From Neodontobutis hainanensis (Eukaryota > Chordata > Actinopteri > Gobiiformes > Odontobutidae), in NCBI GenBank assembly GCA_024349245.1, contig JALDNG010000026.1, positions 1,660,501-1,724,500 on the forward strand: a DNA stretch of 64,000 nt, read 5' to 3'. A model generated the notes under the pieces. That model did not search any database, had not been told where the DNA came from, and saw only the letters and a list, made by a program, of their open reading frames with translations. Position 1 is the first letter of the stretch. Every line of letters begins with the position of its first letter. The position numbers were made by a program, and so were the translations under genes. Below are positions 1 to 14,531 of this stretch, in pieces.

Positions 1-297
1 AACAACCTCATATTTACAAACCAATATTAAACACAACAAGTCTTCATGGGTGGTGTTCTGAACTATGCTTCCCCATTGATCTAATGACACCGTTAAAATG
101 TAGCTGATTTGGAAATACAAACCAAAAAGACATGCTTGCACCCCTTTCCTGTGAATGAAACCAGTGGATGCTAGTGCTAATCACAGCAACCTCTCTTTTG
201 GCCCCTGGCCCGCCCCGCCCCAAAACACTGAGCAGTGTCCAGAAGACCCTGACAGAGAGACGGAGTAAAAAGAGACGACAGGAATAGACAGATGTAC

Positions 298-877
298 CTT
301 TCACATCTTCGGCCAGAGTGACCAGGGAGACAGCTGTCACATGTGGGTTGCCCATCAGTGTCCAAGTAGCAGGTTGCTGAGAATCTGCATAAATTGATTA
401 AGATTTACAATGTATCAATTACCAGCATACATTAACATACAGTATATATTCGCTAAACAAAAATTGTTTTGAGACGGAAACTCACTGGTTACTTGATGAA
501 GTTCCAGGACAGGGACAGGGTTGGCAAGCCTGAACATCACCTCTAGCAGGGTTTCCATAGTAACCAGTTTGACAGCGGTCACACCTCGGGCCGGCAGTGT
601 GATGAAGGCATTGCTTTAGGGCAGGAAACAGAAAAACATAAGGTTTGAGCTGTGAAATAGCTGAATTGTCTGCAGCGTGTTTACACATGTCCAGATTTGC
701 CAAAAGTCATTGCTGAGCTCAAAGCCCATCTGAGGGCGGGAAAGAAAAGAAGCATAAACTCACCAGACATGCCCCAGTGTCAGGGTCACAGCTGCTGGCA
801 TGACCGTTGCAGTCACATCTCTCACAAGTTCCCAGGTAAATACCAGCGCTTGTGCGGGTATAACCTTCAGCACACTC
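298..877 (-). CDS. hspg2: hspg2 exons 28-30, laminin EGF repeats after the second L4; gene continues off the left edge
   Basis: Exons are 764-877, 486-613 and 298-384. They encode ECAEGYTRTSAGIYLGTCER, CDCNGHASSCDPDTGACL, CLHHTAGPRCDRCQTGYYGN and FSATCYLDTDGQPTCDSCLP, ending GHSGRRCER. Exon 30 has the same length and phase (87 bases, phase 2 in and out) as exon 20, the equivalent exon of the preceding LE unit, which reflects the internal duplication of domain III. Its acceptor is the upstream ATGCAG; the CAG nearer the coding region would break the frame. No further exon was recognised in 1-297. Confidence 0.92.
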
Positions 878-3800
878 CTGCAACAGCATGGAAAAATACC
901 TCAATTGAGCAAACAAGTAGCAACAAGGACAATTATGCCTTTCCAATTCAGCAAAATACAATTATTGTAATGATCTGTAAAATGCAACATATAAAACTGT
1001 CCATCAATAGTCTTCAAAATACAACCTGTTTCATAAAATAATGAAAGTGTATACATAAGTGAAATTTCTACTTGTGTATACCTGGCAAGATGGCCCTCTG
1101 TATGCCTGAGGGCAGGCACACTCTTCTACCTCCAGAGCACGTTCATTACCGGTGGAGTGAGGAACAGCAATATCCATTCTGATATCTGAAATACTGAAAT
1201 GCCAAATTTAAGATAACACTAGATGAAGAAGAAGATAAAAGTATGATGAAGAACAATGATACTGGGTTGAATTTATGTATTTTGCTTATAGGGTCTCTCT
1301 ATACCTGGTTTCAGCCATGTAGTCTGCATAGGTGGCTCTGATCATGAAGACAGTGATATCAGCAAGAGCCATCAAAAGATGCTCCCGTGTGCAAGGTTGC
1401 CCATCAGCCCTTCGCCATGCAGACTGCCAAAAGGATACCATAAACAAAAGTTAGTCAATTAATGTTAGCTAAGTAAAATTAAAATATAATAACTCTAGCA
1501 CTCTAAACCCACCTCCCTGAAGGTCACAGTGATGGTTTGCGAAACACGTGGATGTGGCTTGGTCTGAGAGTGGTGTTCTAAAAAGATGCCATTACCCTGG
1601 AGAAGCACATCTGGCTGACCGTCAATTGTCAGTGAGCGCTGTCTTGGCTCAAAGCGCACAGTGTAGCGAAGCTCTCCACCATAAGCTGTCACCTGCAAGT
1701 AGCAATGTAAAAAAGATGGTAATCTCAACAGTTAGGACGGAGGAATGGTGGAAAGGTTCCTGTAATAATGCAGGGTAAGTCACAAGACACCCTTATTGGC
1801 ATGACTGAGAAGGTTCAAAGGGAGCTTGTTGTCTAGATTTGTGTAGCCTTTTCACTCAGCAACATGTTGAGTCATGACAAGACTGTAAAATTGAGCCGAG
1901 AAATCATACCTGACTAAGATTCAATTAAAATAAAAAAACACTTCTTTTTCTTCTTCTTTTTTTATTTGTCCCCGAAGGGCAATTCAAAAGGCAGACTGCT
2001 ATTTCATTTATACTAACATTTCTAGGCCATCTTATTTTTGGACATCTCTTACCTTATCTCCCCTGAAACTCCCTGGTAGCATCCAAAAGTAAATATCATT
2101 GTCAACATTAGAAAAGGAGCGATAGACAATTTCAGAGGTGCCCCTCTGAGTGATGCCTTCGGAAAATGTTTTAGTGTTGGCGCTGTTGGTCAGGGCAAAC
2201 AGCTGTCCATCAACTCCGCCATGCACCTGTGGACACAGACATTTATCTTTGTTTATTTTAACTGAGATGCAAACGTGTATTCCCACTTACTTCACACCAA
2301 TCACTATTTGCACACATCCCCCTATTTGGCATTTAAATAGTAAGTGCTGATACAGCGTGGCTGCAAAAATATTGAGTCAAACCTTACCAAAAATACCAAA
2401 AATATTTACCCCTCCTTATAGCCTTCATAGCTTAGTAACCTACTTGATCTCTTTTCCAGGAGGAGCTGGCGCACTGTTTGGTGACGCCCATACAGAAACA
2501 CTGCAGACAGCCTTCAGGGTTGGACTCTGACAGGTGGAAGAAGCCAGGCTTGCATACATCACAAAGAGCGCCTGCCACATTGTTCTGCAACACACACACA
2601 CACACAGAAATGTAGAACACAGTATATATGTTTTATTTATTCTTTATCTAACCAGGTAGGTCCATTGAGAACCAATTCTCATTTAAAATAACAACCTGGC
2701 CCCATGTGTGAGGGTACATGTCTTGGTAAAGATGACAGCATTAAATAAAAAAATAAGTAAAGTCAGCCTTGTAAGCCACAATTGAACTTTATATTTACCT
2801 TGCAGTTACAAGATCGGCTGCCGGAGCTGATGGTTCCTCGGTTATCACATGTGGCAGCTGGGAAAAAAGAAGAATAGGAGATAACATGTGCATACCTGAG
2901 CCATGGTCACATACTACTGTAACACTACAGGGAAAAGGTTATGAGGTAATTATTGCACAAGGTTAGGACCTCCTAGTGTTCATATAAATGAGATGAACAG
3001 GTAAGACATTCCTGGTCCAACTTCTGTTGATTTAATGCTTGGCACATGTAATACATAATTATGGAATACTTACTGGAGGTAGGAACACATTTTCCATTGG
3101 GCTGAAGTGGGTCACCCAGGTAACCAGGAGAACACCTATACAATAGGAATTCAGACTTAAGTTTTTTTTACTATAAAATGATTTAAAAACACAATTTAAA
3201 ACGGATATAGCAAATTAATCTCTTACTTTTCACAGCGTCTTCCGGTGTAGCCAGGCCTACATGCATCACATGTTGCTTGTTGGTCAACGTCCAAGAAGCA
3301 TGTGTCAGAAAATCTAAATAAAAATAAATAAAAATATATTTTCAACCAAATAAAACAAAAAAATTCAAATGAATGAAACAATGCATAAGGATGCCCTTGT
3401 ACAGATTATCTAGGCTCCCACATTACTAGTATAAATGTGTGTGGCCTGGGCAAGGCAGTAACCGCACCTTCTTGAGGTCTCAGGGTATGGACAAGGGCAG
3501 GGCTTGCAGTCGTCGGGGCGACCTCTGGTTGGGTCACCAAAGAAGCCTGGTCGACATTTATTGCACTGAGGCCCCTCTGTGTTGTGTTGGCAGCTCTGTG
3601 GAAATGGAAACACATTGGTCATTCTCACACATGGATGCCACCCAAAACAAATTTTTCATTTTTGTAAAATTGTTTTTAAATTCTTCTTGCTAAGAGTGGC
3701 ATAACTTTATATGGAACAGATGTATACACAGTAAAAATAAATTAAAGCTAGTTAGTTTAACCAAGGAGACTGTTTGATAATTGAAAGTAAATAAGGGTAA

Positions 3801-6800
3801 TGGCTATGCAGATAAATGCTCTATTTAATCCCCACTAACCTAACTCTTATTTAATTTATTTAAAAAACTAGAAATTACAACTTTCAATGAGAGATATTGT
3901 TTTTCATGAAAAATTACCAGACAATGTCCACTGATAGGATCACAGGCACTGGCATGTCCATTACAGTTACACCCTGCGCAGGTGCCAAGATAGAAACCCC
4001 CAGGTACACGCTCAAAACCAGCTGAACACATCTCACAAGATAGGCCGGTATATCCAGGAGGGCACCTGAAAACAGGGGATGCCATAAATATATGGTATAT
4101 ATGGTAACCAAATCCAAAACAAATCAAATCCAAAGTCAAATCCCTGAGAAATTAGAAAAACTAATTAAAGCAGTGTGGGGCTCTCTTATCACATGCCCAA
4201 GAGGTTTGTTCTTACCTGCACTCTTCTACATCCTTAGCATGACCCCCGATTCTGAATTCTACAGAGGTGGTGTCCATGATAATGTCACTGAGCGCCACAC
4301 TGACCATATGGTTATCATAGATGGTGCGAATGTTAATGCTATCCAAATTGGCCAGAGTCATCAGGAGCTCCTCCCTACTCACGGCCATGCCATTGGAGTG
4401 CTGCCAGTTTTGCTAAAATCAAAAAGTAGTTTAACGCATGTAGCCATGTATTTTGTGTTTTATTACTTCTGCTGGATTGTTTCTTAAAATGCTGGAATAT
4501 TGTGTGTGTGTAAATTGTTATTGTAAGACTCACTTCAGTAAACTTGATTTCCTTAGAGGTGAGCTCTGTGGCAGGAGTGGGGCTACCTCTGCGGTACACA
4601 AGCCGGCGTCCATTTCCAACAATTATTACATCAGGCTTCTCCACAGGCTCAGACATACCACGGGCCAATGTGTAACGTACGTTATACTTCAGTGACCCTC
4701 CATATGAGTCAATCTAAACCAATAAAAAAAATGTAAGAAAGTAATTTCTTAATCGAAAGAAACTGAGAGACTGCAGATTCAAATGTTTACCTTGTTGCCA
4801 AGAAACTGCCACGGTAGCGTCCAGAAAGAGTCAAGGTTGAGAAAACGTCTAGATAGATCCACAAGCTGGAACTCTCGATTCGTTGGATCAATGAGGAGCT
4901 GAGTGGAAGAGAGAGGGGGAGTTCCTGGCCTTGATGGGAATGTGACATTTACACCTGAAGAACAATAAAGTTATATTAATTAGGATGTTTGGTCCAATAT
5001 CAATGTAATAGTTTAGACCAGTGCCTTTGTAGTCTTCCTCCTCAGTAAAACGCAGGCTGATTTGGTCACGGTAGCGACCAGTTGCTTTGCAGTTTTTAAC
5101 AATGCCAGAACAAAAGCAAGACACACAACGACCCTCCACACTAAACTGGCCATTAGGACAGTTTCCTGCAAAAACAAGGCATATTTAGTTCATTCATTTG
5201 GAAAAAAGTTATTTTTGTGAGTTGTATCCTTGGACCTCAGATGCCAAAGTAAGGGTCCCTACCCTGGTTTGAAGATGACGTCAGTGTAAGCACTCCATCC
5301 GGAATACCAAAAACTAAGCCTTTAGCATTTATGGCCTCGCAGGTATATGCTCCCTGATCTGTCTCTTTCACATCCTGAATGGTCAATGTGCCACGGCCAT
5401 CCACATTTGTCATGGTTATTCTAGGAAGACAAATGGATAGTATTTGTTAAGAGAGAAAAGCTTAACGTTGTGCCATAGTATGCATGTGTTAAATATGTGA
5501 TATACTGTCACAGTAAGAAACTAACAGACATCTAATGCATCTGCTTAACCACACATAGCAGACTACACCCAGTATGATCGTTCTGAGACAGCAACCTCGT
5601 GAAGATTATTTTCAGCCCCAGAGTTTATGATTGCTGTAACCACAGGATTCTCAGTAATTAGAGTCACAGGTCTTAATACAAACATTAGGGATTGAATGCT
5701 AAGGCAGGAAACACACACACGGTGATAGAATAATCAAATGCCAGGTGAGAAAATTGCTTAGAAGGCAAAACAATGGTCCTTTCCGAGTCTTTATCGCCTG
5801 CTCTGCTACAGAGCAATTAAAATTTCATCAGAAGCACATGTGTTCCTGAAATGTTGCCCAAAGACTGCAACATATGTTTCTCCAAACTGAGCCTCAACGT
5901 CAACAACAGGGTGGCTTTAGTTTTAGTGTTCAGTAGATTTTTTTTTCCACAAATGCCTGATATAATGACAGACCAGATGTTATGAGTGTGAGAATTGTCT
6001 TAAAAATCATTCGGGCCCACCTGGCACTAGTTGGAATGTGTCCCCAGTTGAGTCTCCAGGTAATGATGGGGGTGGGCACTCCGACAGACTGACAAGTGAA
6101 TGTCACAGTCGACCCCCGTGCCACTTCAATGGACTCTGGAGGGCTGGTCACCGAGGGAGGTGCTGTAAAGTGTTAAAAAACATTAAAACCGTTAAGCCAC
6201 TCATAAATTGCACATTTACTAAAAGCTGGCATAGGTCAGAAATGAGCTCATTTGCGAAGCTCATAAAAATGGCTAAAAGTCAAAGGACATATAATTCTCA
6301 GCTATGGACGGACAAATCCCTTTTAGTTCCCAGGAATAAATTCCCTACACACAAAAAGCTCAGTGTCTCACGTGTGTGAAAAGAGCCTGCAAATTAGTCA
6401 CAGCATACAAAGGAACTCAGAGGGTGATTATTGAGAAGTGCAGAGGGAAAGTGCAACAAGGGAGAAAAAAAATAAACGAAATGTTTGTGTGATAGAGAAA
6501 GAAAGATTGTAAGTGCAGACAGCTGCTGGTGTGAGACTTACTGCAGCCGTACTCATCCGAGCGGTCAGGGCAGTCTGGCTCTTCATCACACTGGTAACTA
6601 GCTGGGATGCAGGTGCGATCGCTCAGACATTCAAACTGCTCCGGCGCACATCTGTCACGAGGACCCTTGGTAGCTAAAGGTAATAGAACATGGAAATTTA
6701 CAGCAGGTTGTAATAACTCACAAACAGTTTAATATCAAGGCCAGGAAGGCTACAATCTCAATAAAATACTAAAAGTATAGTAACTTACGACAGTTGAGTT

Positions 6801-9800
6801 CATCCGAGTTGTCGTCACAGTCGTTGTCTCCATCACAGCGCCATAGTTTTAGGGCACAGCGACCATTTTTGCACTTGAACTCGTTAGGCTCACATGGAGA
6901 TGGTGTGCCTGTTGAAAATTTAAGTTATGTAAAGATAACTGGAATGCTACTGCTAAAATGGAAGAACACACAAAGAAACAGCTGTGTATCTTACCACATC
7001 GAAACTCATCACTCCCATCGGAGCAGTCCCTCTGACCATCACAGATATAGTCACGAGGGATGCACTCTCCACTTTGACATGTGGCTTGATCTGCTCTGCA
7101 AGGTCCAGGCAGGCTAGTGATCTTTTTCCCAGGGGTAGTTGTGGTAATAGGGACAGGAGTGACTAAAAGAGAAATTTGATAAGGTACAAAGTCTCACTAG
7201 TCTCATTAGTCTCACTTAATAGGACAATTGTATAATGTTTTTAAGAAATAGAATTTACACCTTGGAAAGATCACACATCCAGCCAGTGTTTTATGCCTTT
7301 GCTGAACAAGTCAAAACCTGCCAGCAGGCCAAGCTGAAGCCACTCACCAACACAATTGAGCTCATCACTCATGTCTCTGCAGTCTGGTCTGTTGTCACAC
7401 AGGTATTCCATCAGGATACATGTTCCGTCAGCACACCTATGCTCATCTGGCATGCAGGGTCTGATGCCCGGAGTTACTAAAAAGCGGATGTCAAAAGTTC
7501 AGACATGCAAGCCACCCAAAAAACTCATCCACAGCACAGCATGGGTAACAATTGTCAGGTAAAAAATGAAAGGTCACTAGAGTACGTTCCATCCGTACTT
7601 GAGATTGACATTCATATATGACTGTAGCTGTTGAGTTGACTATTGATGTTTCCTTGTTCCACTTTTAAATGGATGTATAAACATTTTTAAATTAATGAAT
7701 GTAGTCCAACTCAAATGAACACTCCTAGCTGTTTACCAACCCCTAAGGTTAACAAATGTCCGCTTGATTTTTTGTAAGTAAGCTGGTTAAACTGAAAGAA
7801 TCATATAAGGCAAAAAGGTCAAACACATGCCGTGCATATGTAATTTTTGTTCAAAAAAGTATTCTAGTCTATGCTGCAGTGCACTCATTCTAGAGCACAT
7901 TCAGCGCCATGCAGCAAGCATGGTGTAGTACAAACCTGGAACTGCTAAGGGTTCTACTGAAGGTGGAGGCTGAGCTACAAATTACAAACAAATATTAATG
8001 ACCCCGCCTAACCCTTCGGTGAACTGTATGTCCTGATATGATGCAGTATTACATGCAAGTAGCTGACATCTTACCTTCTCCGAGACGTCTGAACTGAAAG
8101 CCCTGGACAGATGTGATGTAGGAAGCAATGGCTCCTTCTTTTACCACACTGTAAAGCACGCTGCGGATCTGCTCGTCGTTGTTGTTGTGGTCAGAACCCA
8201 CATCCAACTCCACAAATATATCCACGCCATTGCCTCGTACCACCTTTCTGCAATGGCACAAAAAGTACAGGGTTATGTTGTTGGAAAGCCGTTTATGTTT
8301 CTACTAGACAGGGTTAGTAACTACACAATTTTTTGCTAAATTACAATGCTAGATCTTGGAAAGAACTCTTATCTGACCATGCAAGATACCCAGACAGCAA
8401 AAGCACATAGCTGCTGAATACAGTTTCAGTGCCACAGTGTGATTTAATGGACATGTGTTCTTACTTGACGAGGACAACGCTCACTGTCTGCACACCTGGA
8501 ATCTTGTTGTACTCTGACTCCAGCTGAAGAAAGAGAGCCAGATTTGGTTAAATTGACTTGAACAAATCCTAGTTTTATTAGACCTGAGTTCACACACACA
8601 CTTAAAGACATAAATCACACACAGAATCCTAATAAGGCAGTATTTGTGTTCTTTACTCAACCAACATTACAGAAATGTTTGCTGACTAGAAACGTACCGT
8701 GTCAACCACTGCGTCAGAAACCTCATTGAAGGAAGTAGAGAAGATATCGTCAAAGTCTGGGGTCCAGACAAGGGAGTCCGTGAAGTTGACAAGTGCTCTG
8801 TAATAAACTAGAAACACAAGTGGAGAGAAGATTATGTTAACAATACCACACAATAAAAAGGGCAACCACAGACTACGTTTTATTGTCCATCTGTCTTTGC
8901 TATATTAGATCAAGTGGCAAAATCTAATAAATACAATAAGCCATATGGTGTGAGAAAATATTAACCTTGAGACAGCCTTTGGGTTTCAGAGGGAAAGGAA
9001 AAAGGAAAGTTGAAGAGCATTACTGTGGTTTACATAGAAGCCACATCCAAATTATGGCATCTATTTCCACATTGCAACTGTGGTCAGGTGTGTACTAAAA
9101 CAACTGTGTTGCACCACACGTTGGCTTTAATAAGAGTAGAACACTGAGTCCATAGTCAAATAAAACATACAGTTTAGTCCTGCATAACAAATTTTATAAG
9201 TTCAGAATAATCAAGTATAATAAGCCAAAATAGTAGGGCCATGAGTTTTCCCCAGATCTTCCAAGTGAACACCAGTGAACACAGAGGTTTGGAAGGTAGG
9301 TGGGTGTTTGAGTCAGCATCACAACTGTGCAAGTGGCTTGAGAAGAAAGAAAATTCTCTGTGAGTGACTCTAGAAGAGGCCTCAAAATTCCCTCCACATT
9401 TACCAAGTCAAACATATGAGGCGAGCGGGAAGGCTGGCGGTAGAAGGAATTATATCAACAGAGGCGTTATGTGTGCTGCTGTGGCAGGTCATCAGACATA
9501 TAGGTTAACTGCTTGAACACAAGACGGCACCTTGTACTACAACATGAGTCAAACAGAAGCTGCAAGCAGGGCTTTGGGGAGTACCCAATGTCATGTTAGT
9601 GTCCTCAGTGCAAGCTTTTAGTATTTGGGTGGTTTGTTTATTTAACATACAGTAGGTGGTGTCATGGGTTAATAAAGTGTGCCAAAAGAGTGCTGTCATT
9701 ACTTTTCACCAAAGAGATACAACCATAATCTCATTAAGTGCAAGAATAAGTACATTGTTCATCTTACATTTATGTATAAAACATTTTTAATATTTACATA

Positions 9801-12800
9801 CTGTCAGTTGAATCATTGTAATTCTACTGGTATAAGCTTTGCAAATGAGACTTTAAATAGTCCAGGCCCGCAGGGTGCCCCGTTGTTGCCCTCCTGCCGG
9901 CACTTTGTTAGGATGGGTCGTCCAGCTTCTGATTTCAGACTGCCACTCTGGGTCAATATTTGTACTGTTTCTAGCAGTCTTGCTTGCCAGACTTAAAGCG
10001 AAGTGTCATGTTCTGAGTAGGCATGTGCTCAATCTACAAACATACCAAAAATGTGCCAATAAATTGTACACACTCACACACACAGGTAAAGCTTTAGCAG
10101 ATTTTTTCCCATCTCCTCATTATTATCAGAGGCTATGGGTAATGGACAGTAAACAGCAGTTATTTACTATCTGAGGTGCTTAATTAAAAGTTGAAAGATG
10201 TTGTATCTCTCGCTCAGCCTGTGCGTTCACTGGATAAGCAGCAGGAGGATACAGTTCCTCCTTATGCTCCACTGACTAAGTTGTCTGGTAAACAGCTGTC
10301 TTCTAACACGCTGCATTGGCCCTTCCATTCCTGCTGAGGAAAGGCCTCATTTATAGCAAAGTAAACTGAGTGGTGCCTATGAAAACACAGTACTGTGAAC
10401 ATGTAACAACAGAGCTGCAGGATTTGGCTGAGCCCAGCGGGTTGCATAAGTGCAGGCTGTTAGTGTCAGACTTATTGGAATAATTGTTAGGTCTGGATGT
10501 GTAACATAAAGACAGGCAACATCAAAGATTCTCTTCAAAGCACCTCATTTGACCCGCATATAATCTAATCACTTGTGTGGGCACCCGCCAAACGGGTCAC
10601 AATCCGAACTTTCTGAGTTTGCCGCTCTGATGTAATGGACTGTGTGTAGGGCTGCCGCCGCTTGAGTGCCCTTTGATGAGAGTGCAGGGTCATGGCCCGC
10701 TGCTAACAAGCAGCTCTATTTTCCAAAACCCATTTTCTTGTATCGCTGTTTTCACTAGAGAATGGGGATTCCCTTGTCAGCCATCAACACCATCAGACTG
10801 ACTGAATGTAATCTGGAAAAATTCCTTTCTATTAATTCATTCTATACTCTTAATTCACAAACTGAATGGCTATTAAAGCTGGTGAGCAGAACTGTGGCGG
10901 CTTTGTGGAATGGGCCCCCGCTGAACACATAGAGGCCTATGTGCAAAACAAAGGCTTGATTGAGCAGAGAGCCCAGCCTGGCCTTTAAAGCCCAGGCACA
11001 TTGGATTTAACCTTCAACCCCCAAGGCAGCCCACGGCATCGACCCGACACTGCTGCAGAAAAGGGGGAGGAGTAACTGCCTAATGTACAAGGCGGAACAG
11101 AACCACTACGCAGAACAAAATCTGTCATAACTCTTTGACCATTATCATTCAGGGTAAATTTGCCTAAAACGTCAAAAATATATACTGTATATACCCAGAT
11201 TAAAATTAAAGCTAAAGCTTGAACCCTTTGGAGTACATATAAAAGTTTGGGCCCTTTGTAAAGGTTACATTCTGTAAATCCATTGCAGAAGTAACTGATA
11301 AATAGTTAACTTTGGAACAGACAGAAATAAAACCTTTTTTTTTTTTATCTAAAAAGAAGGCTGCTCTATTTGAGAGATATAGATTGAAACATACAATATG
11401 CTTACAAAATAAGGTCTTCCTATTACCATTTCAAATTTGAAAACAATATCAGCAAAAATAAGCATTTTAAAGGTGAGAATCTAAGCTTTTAAAAGATATG
11501 CTGCATGTGCACATGCTTAAACCAGGCCGTTGCGTACTGGGCAATGTATTGAAAAAAAGTCGCAATGTCCCTCTAGTGGGACATAGGAATGCTAAGGGGA
11601 GAATACTGTTTTTCTTATTTTTGTAAATTCTTTCCTTTCAGTCTCAAGACTCTTACTTGACCCTTGCTACATAACCCTTTTTGGTCGTCTGCCAAACAGC
11701 TCTATAATATTAAGCTACTCTGTTTGCGCTCTCCCACACTGCAACACAAAAATCCCCACTGTGCATGCTTCCATTTCTCTCCTGCCCTTTGTAACAGCTG
11801 GTTCATATATTTGGAATGGGACATCTGCATGGGGGCACAAAAACACTTATTCAAATTAATCTGTGGAAAGCACTATTGTACTGGCTACCCACAAACCCTC
11901 ACAGAGATGTAACACCAGCATCTCTTTATAAAGCGTTCAAGGGAGATGAGCTCTATTACTCGATGGAAAAATCCCATCATTTTCCACTGGCAAAAGAAGA
12001 CACTGGGGAAATGCCTGCACTTGGAAAAACAGTGTAGCTGGACTCAAGCACCACATGCCCATGCTGATTTCTCCTTGGAATGTTATCTGGAAATAAGAGT
12101 CGGTGCATAACTGAGTGAAGCAGGTGACAGGACAGTGTGCCAAAGATATGAAAGGAGGAAAAAAAGTGCAGGACAACTTACTGTAGCTTTGTTCAAATGA
12201 GCTCTGTATGTTCCCCATGTGTGAAGACTCCAGCCAGGGTGCTATGGAAAGCAATGAGAGGCAAGGAGCAAAAAAGGCAGGGGAGGGGGGAGATGAAGCG
12301 CACAGGTCGGTGGGGCACAAAAATAGGAGCAAAAGGTCAAGGATCAAAAAGTGACACAAGGACCGATGGAGGATCGAGTTAGCCAGGCAATTGCAGAGAG
12401 GTTAAAGTTTTGGGAAAGTTAGAAAAGGGGATGGTTGGAAGCAAGGAAAGAGAAAAAAAGACAATCAGAAAGAGAACTACAAAAAATAAAGTTTTCAGTA
12501 CAGACACAACAAAAACATTAGCCAGAAAGATAACATATATACAAGGAGTCAGCACCTTTTCTTAAAATGAAAATGTTTTTGCAAAATATGCATTCTGGGT
12601 GTTATCTATTGCTTAATTTAATTTGATTTATTATTTTTTAAGTGAAAAGTTACATAGTATTGCTTAAAAATGGACAATAGACGTAGGGGCTCTTTTGTGC
12701 AATCAGTTGAAGTTGAAGAGCTGCTGTCTGCAAACGTACATCTGTTTGCATGACAGTGTAGAATAGGTCAGAGAATAGGTCAGAGTTCCTCTTTAGAAAT

Positions 12801-14493
12801 GACTGCTCTTTAGCTCAAAGAAGGATATCCTACCACCAAACACATCTCTTCTGCTTGACAAACATATCCACTCTAGGCCATGCAGGGAGGAGCTGTTTCC
12901 TGTTTGCTGCACTAAATGGAAAAAACTGTGTTCCATAAAACCATTTTCTTACCAAAAGTAACAGCCCAATCTGGCACAAGCAGCAATGACCTTGTTCTGT
13001 TTTGCAGTGACTCATTCATTCTTCCACTGCTTGTGATGTAGTTACAGTTACGGCGAGGGGCATGCCATAAAATGCCAATGGTTACTGTTGTGCGCGTCTA
13101 TAACACTTTCTTTGAGAGAAAAAAGCTATCTTAATTTTATTAAGTGTAATTACATAATTCATTACATGCAAGATTGTATGCTCCAATCCAGATTGAGAGA
13201 GTCCACTCCATAAACTTGAACAGACAGCAGTGAACAACAGCTCCTTCATAATCAAGTGAGTGTGCTAAATCCAGCTGTTTTATAGCTGCACTTTCAAACA
13301 GATGGCCTCTATTGAAAGGCAAGTCAGAGATCTATGAGAATATGCACAAGAAAGTTATCTAATGACTAAAACAGCTGGTAGCGTCAGGTTGACATCTGAT
13401 ATAAACTACAAAACGAATACTGTCTAGAGATTCTGTAAAGGTTACAACATCAGAGCGAGGCAAACTTGCTCTGCCTAAACTATCAGCGCTCTGTTTTAAG
13501 AATAGTGACCCAAACTAATTAAAGCTAATGAAGCATCCACAACTTCAAAGGAGAAGCAATGTTGTGATCCTTGTCAAGTTCCAACTGGAAGTGAGTGCCG
13601 AACAGAAGGGGGTAGCGCCTTTATTGGAACTCCTTAATCCTTTATAAACAAAAAAAAACAGCCACTGTTTGAGCAAAGAAGAAGAGATGAAAAGCCTAAA
13701 ACATAATCTCCGAGAAGTAGGCCTGAAATGGCAGGATCCCTCTAGTGAGTCCATTTGATATGGACACTCCCTTGCGTGAAATAAGGAAGCTGGGGCTCTA
13801 CTCTACAGCTTTGTCCAAATAATCACCCAGGGGGATCGCTATAGGACTATCACACACTTAGCCAATGATCACAAACTTCAAATACACTGTTTGTTTTGTA
13901 ACAGAACAATCCATTTGACTTCTCTCCTATTTATGATGCTCTCTCTTGCGTTTTAGTTTACCAGAAAAGTCATGATAATAAACAGTTATACCGCTTACAA
14001 CCAGGTCAGGGTGTACTTTTGAGACAAAAACAATTGAAACAGCTGCATACCCTCTTCTTCTTTAATGAAAGCCTCGACATCTCTTCCCTAAAGAGGAGCA
14101 GTACTGGCCAGTTCACCAAGGCAACACAGCTGTTATTATTACAACACAGTAGAGCACCATGAGGCTAGGTAATGAGGCTTGAGCTGGTGACCATTCAGAA
14201 ATGGTCTGTTAGAACAATGTAAAAACAATCAGAATGACAAATGACAAGAAGAAAATTTGGCAAAATAAATGTAGCAAACATTAAAGTAAAATGTTCTCTA
14301 AGCTCACAGTTTAGCTCCCTGTTACCACGTGAGCTTTCAAATTGGGTGTGAAGTGGTTTCTGTACTTTTGCTACAGTGAGTCGGTGTTTGACCACCTTGA
14401 GGGGCCCCCAGGAGTATAACAACAAAAAAGCTTATACCACCAAAATAGCTGCAGCTGCCAGTGCTTGTCCCTGCGTACAACTTGTGCGGTTGA

Positions 14494-14531
<38 letters not shown>

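Noticed and set aside
11937..12359. 140-codon minus-strand open frame in hspg2 intron 3
   Set aside because: Low-complexity Leu/Ser/Pro/Phe-rich translation from pyrimidine-rich DNA, with no recognisable domain and no splice context.
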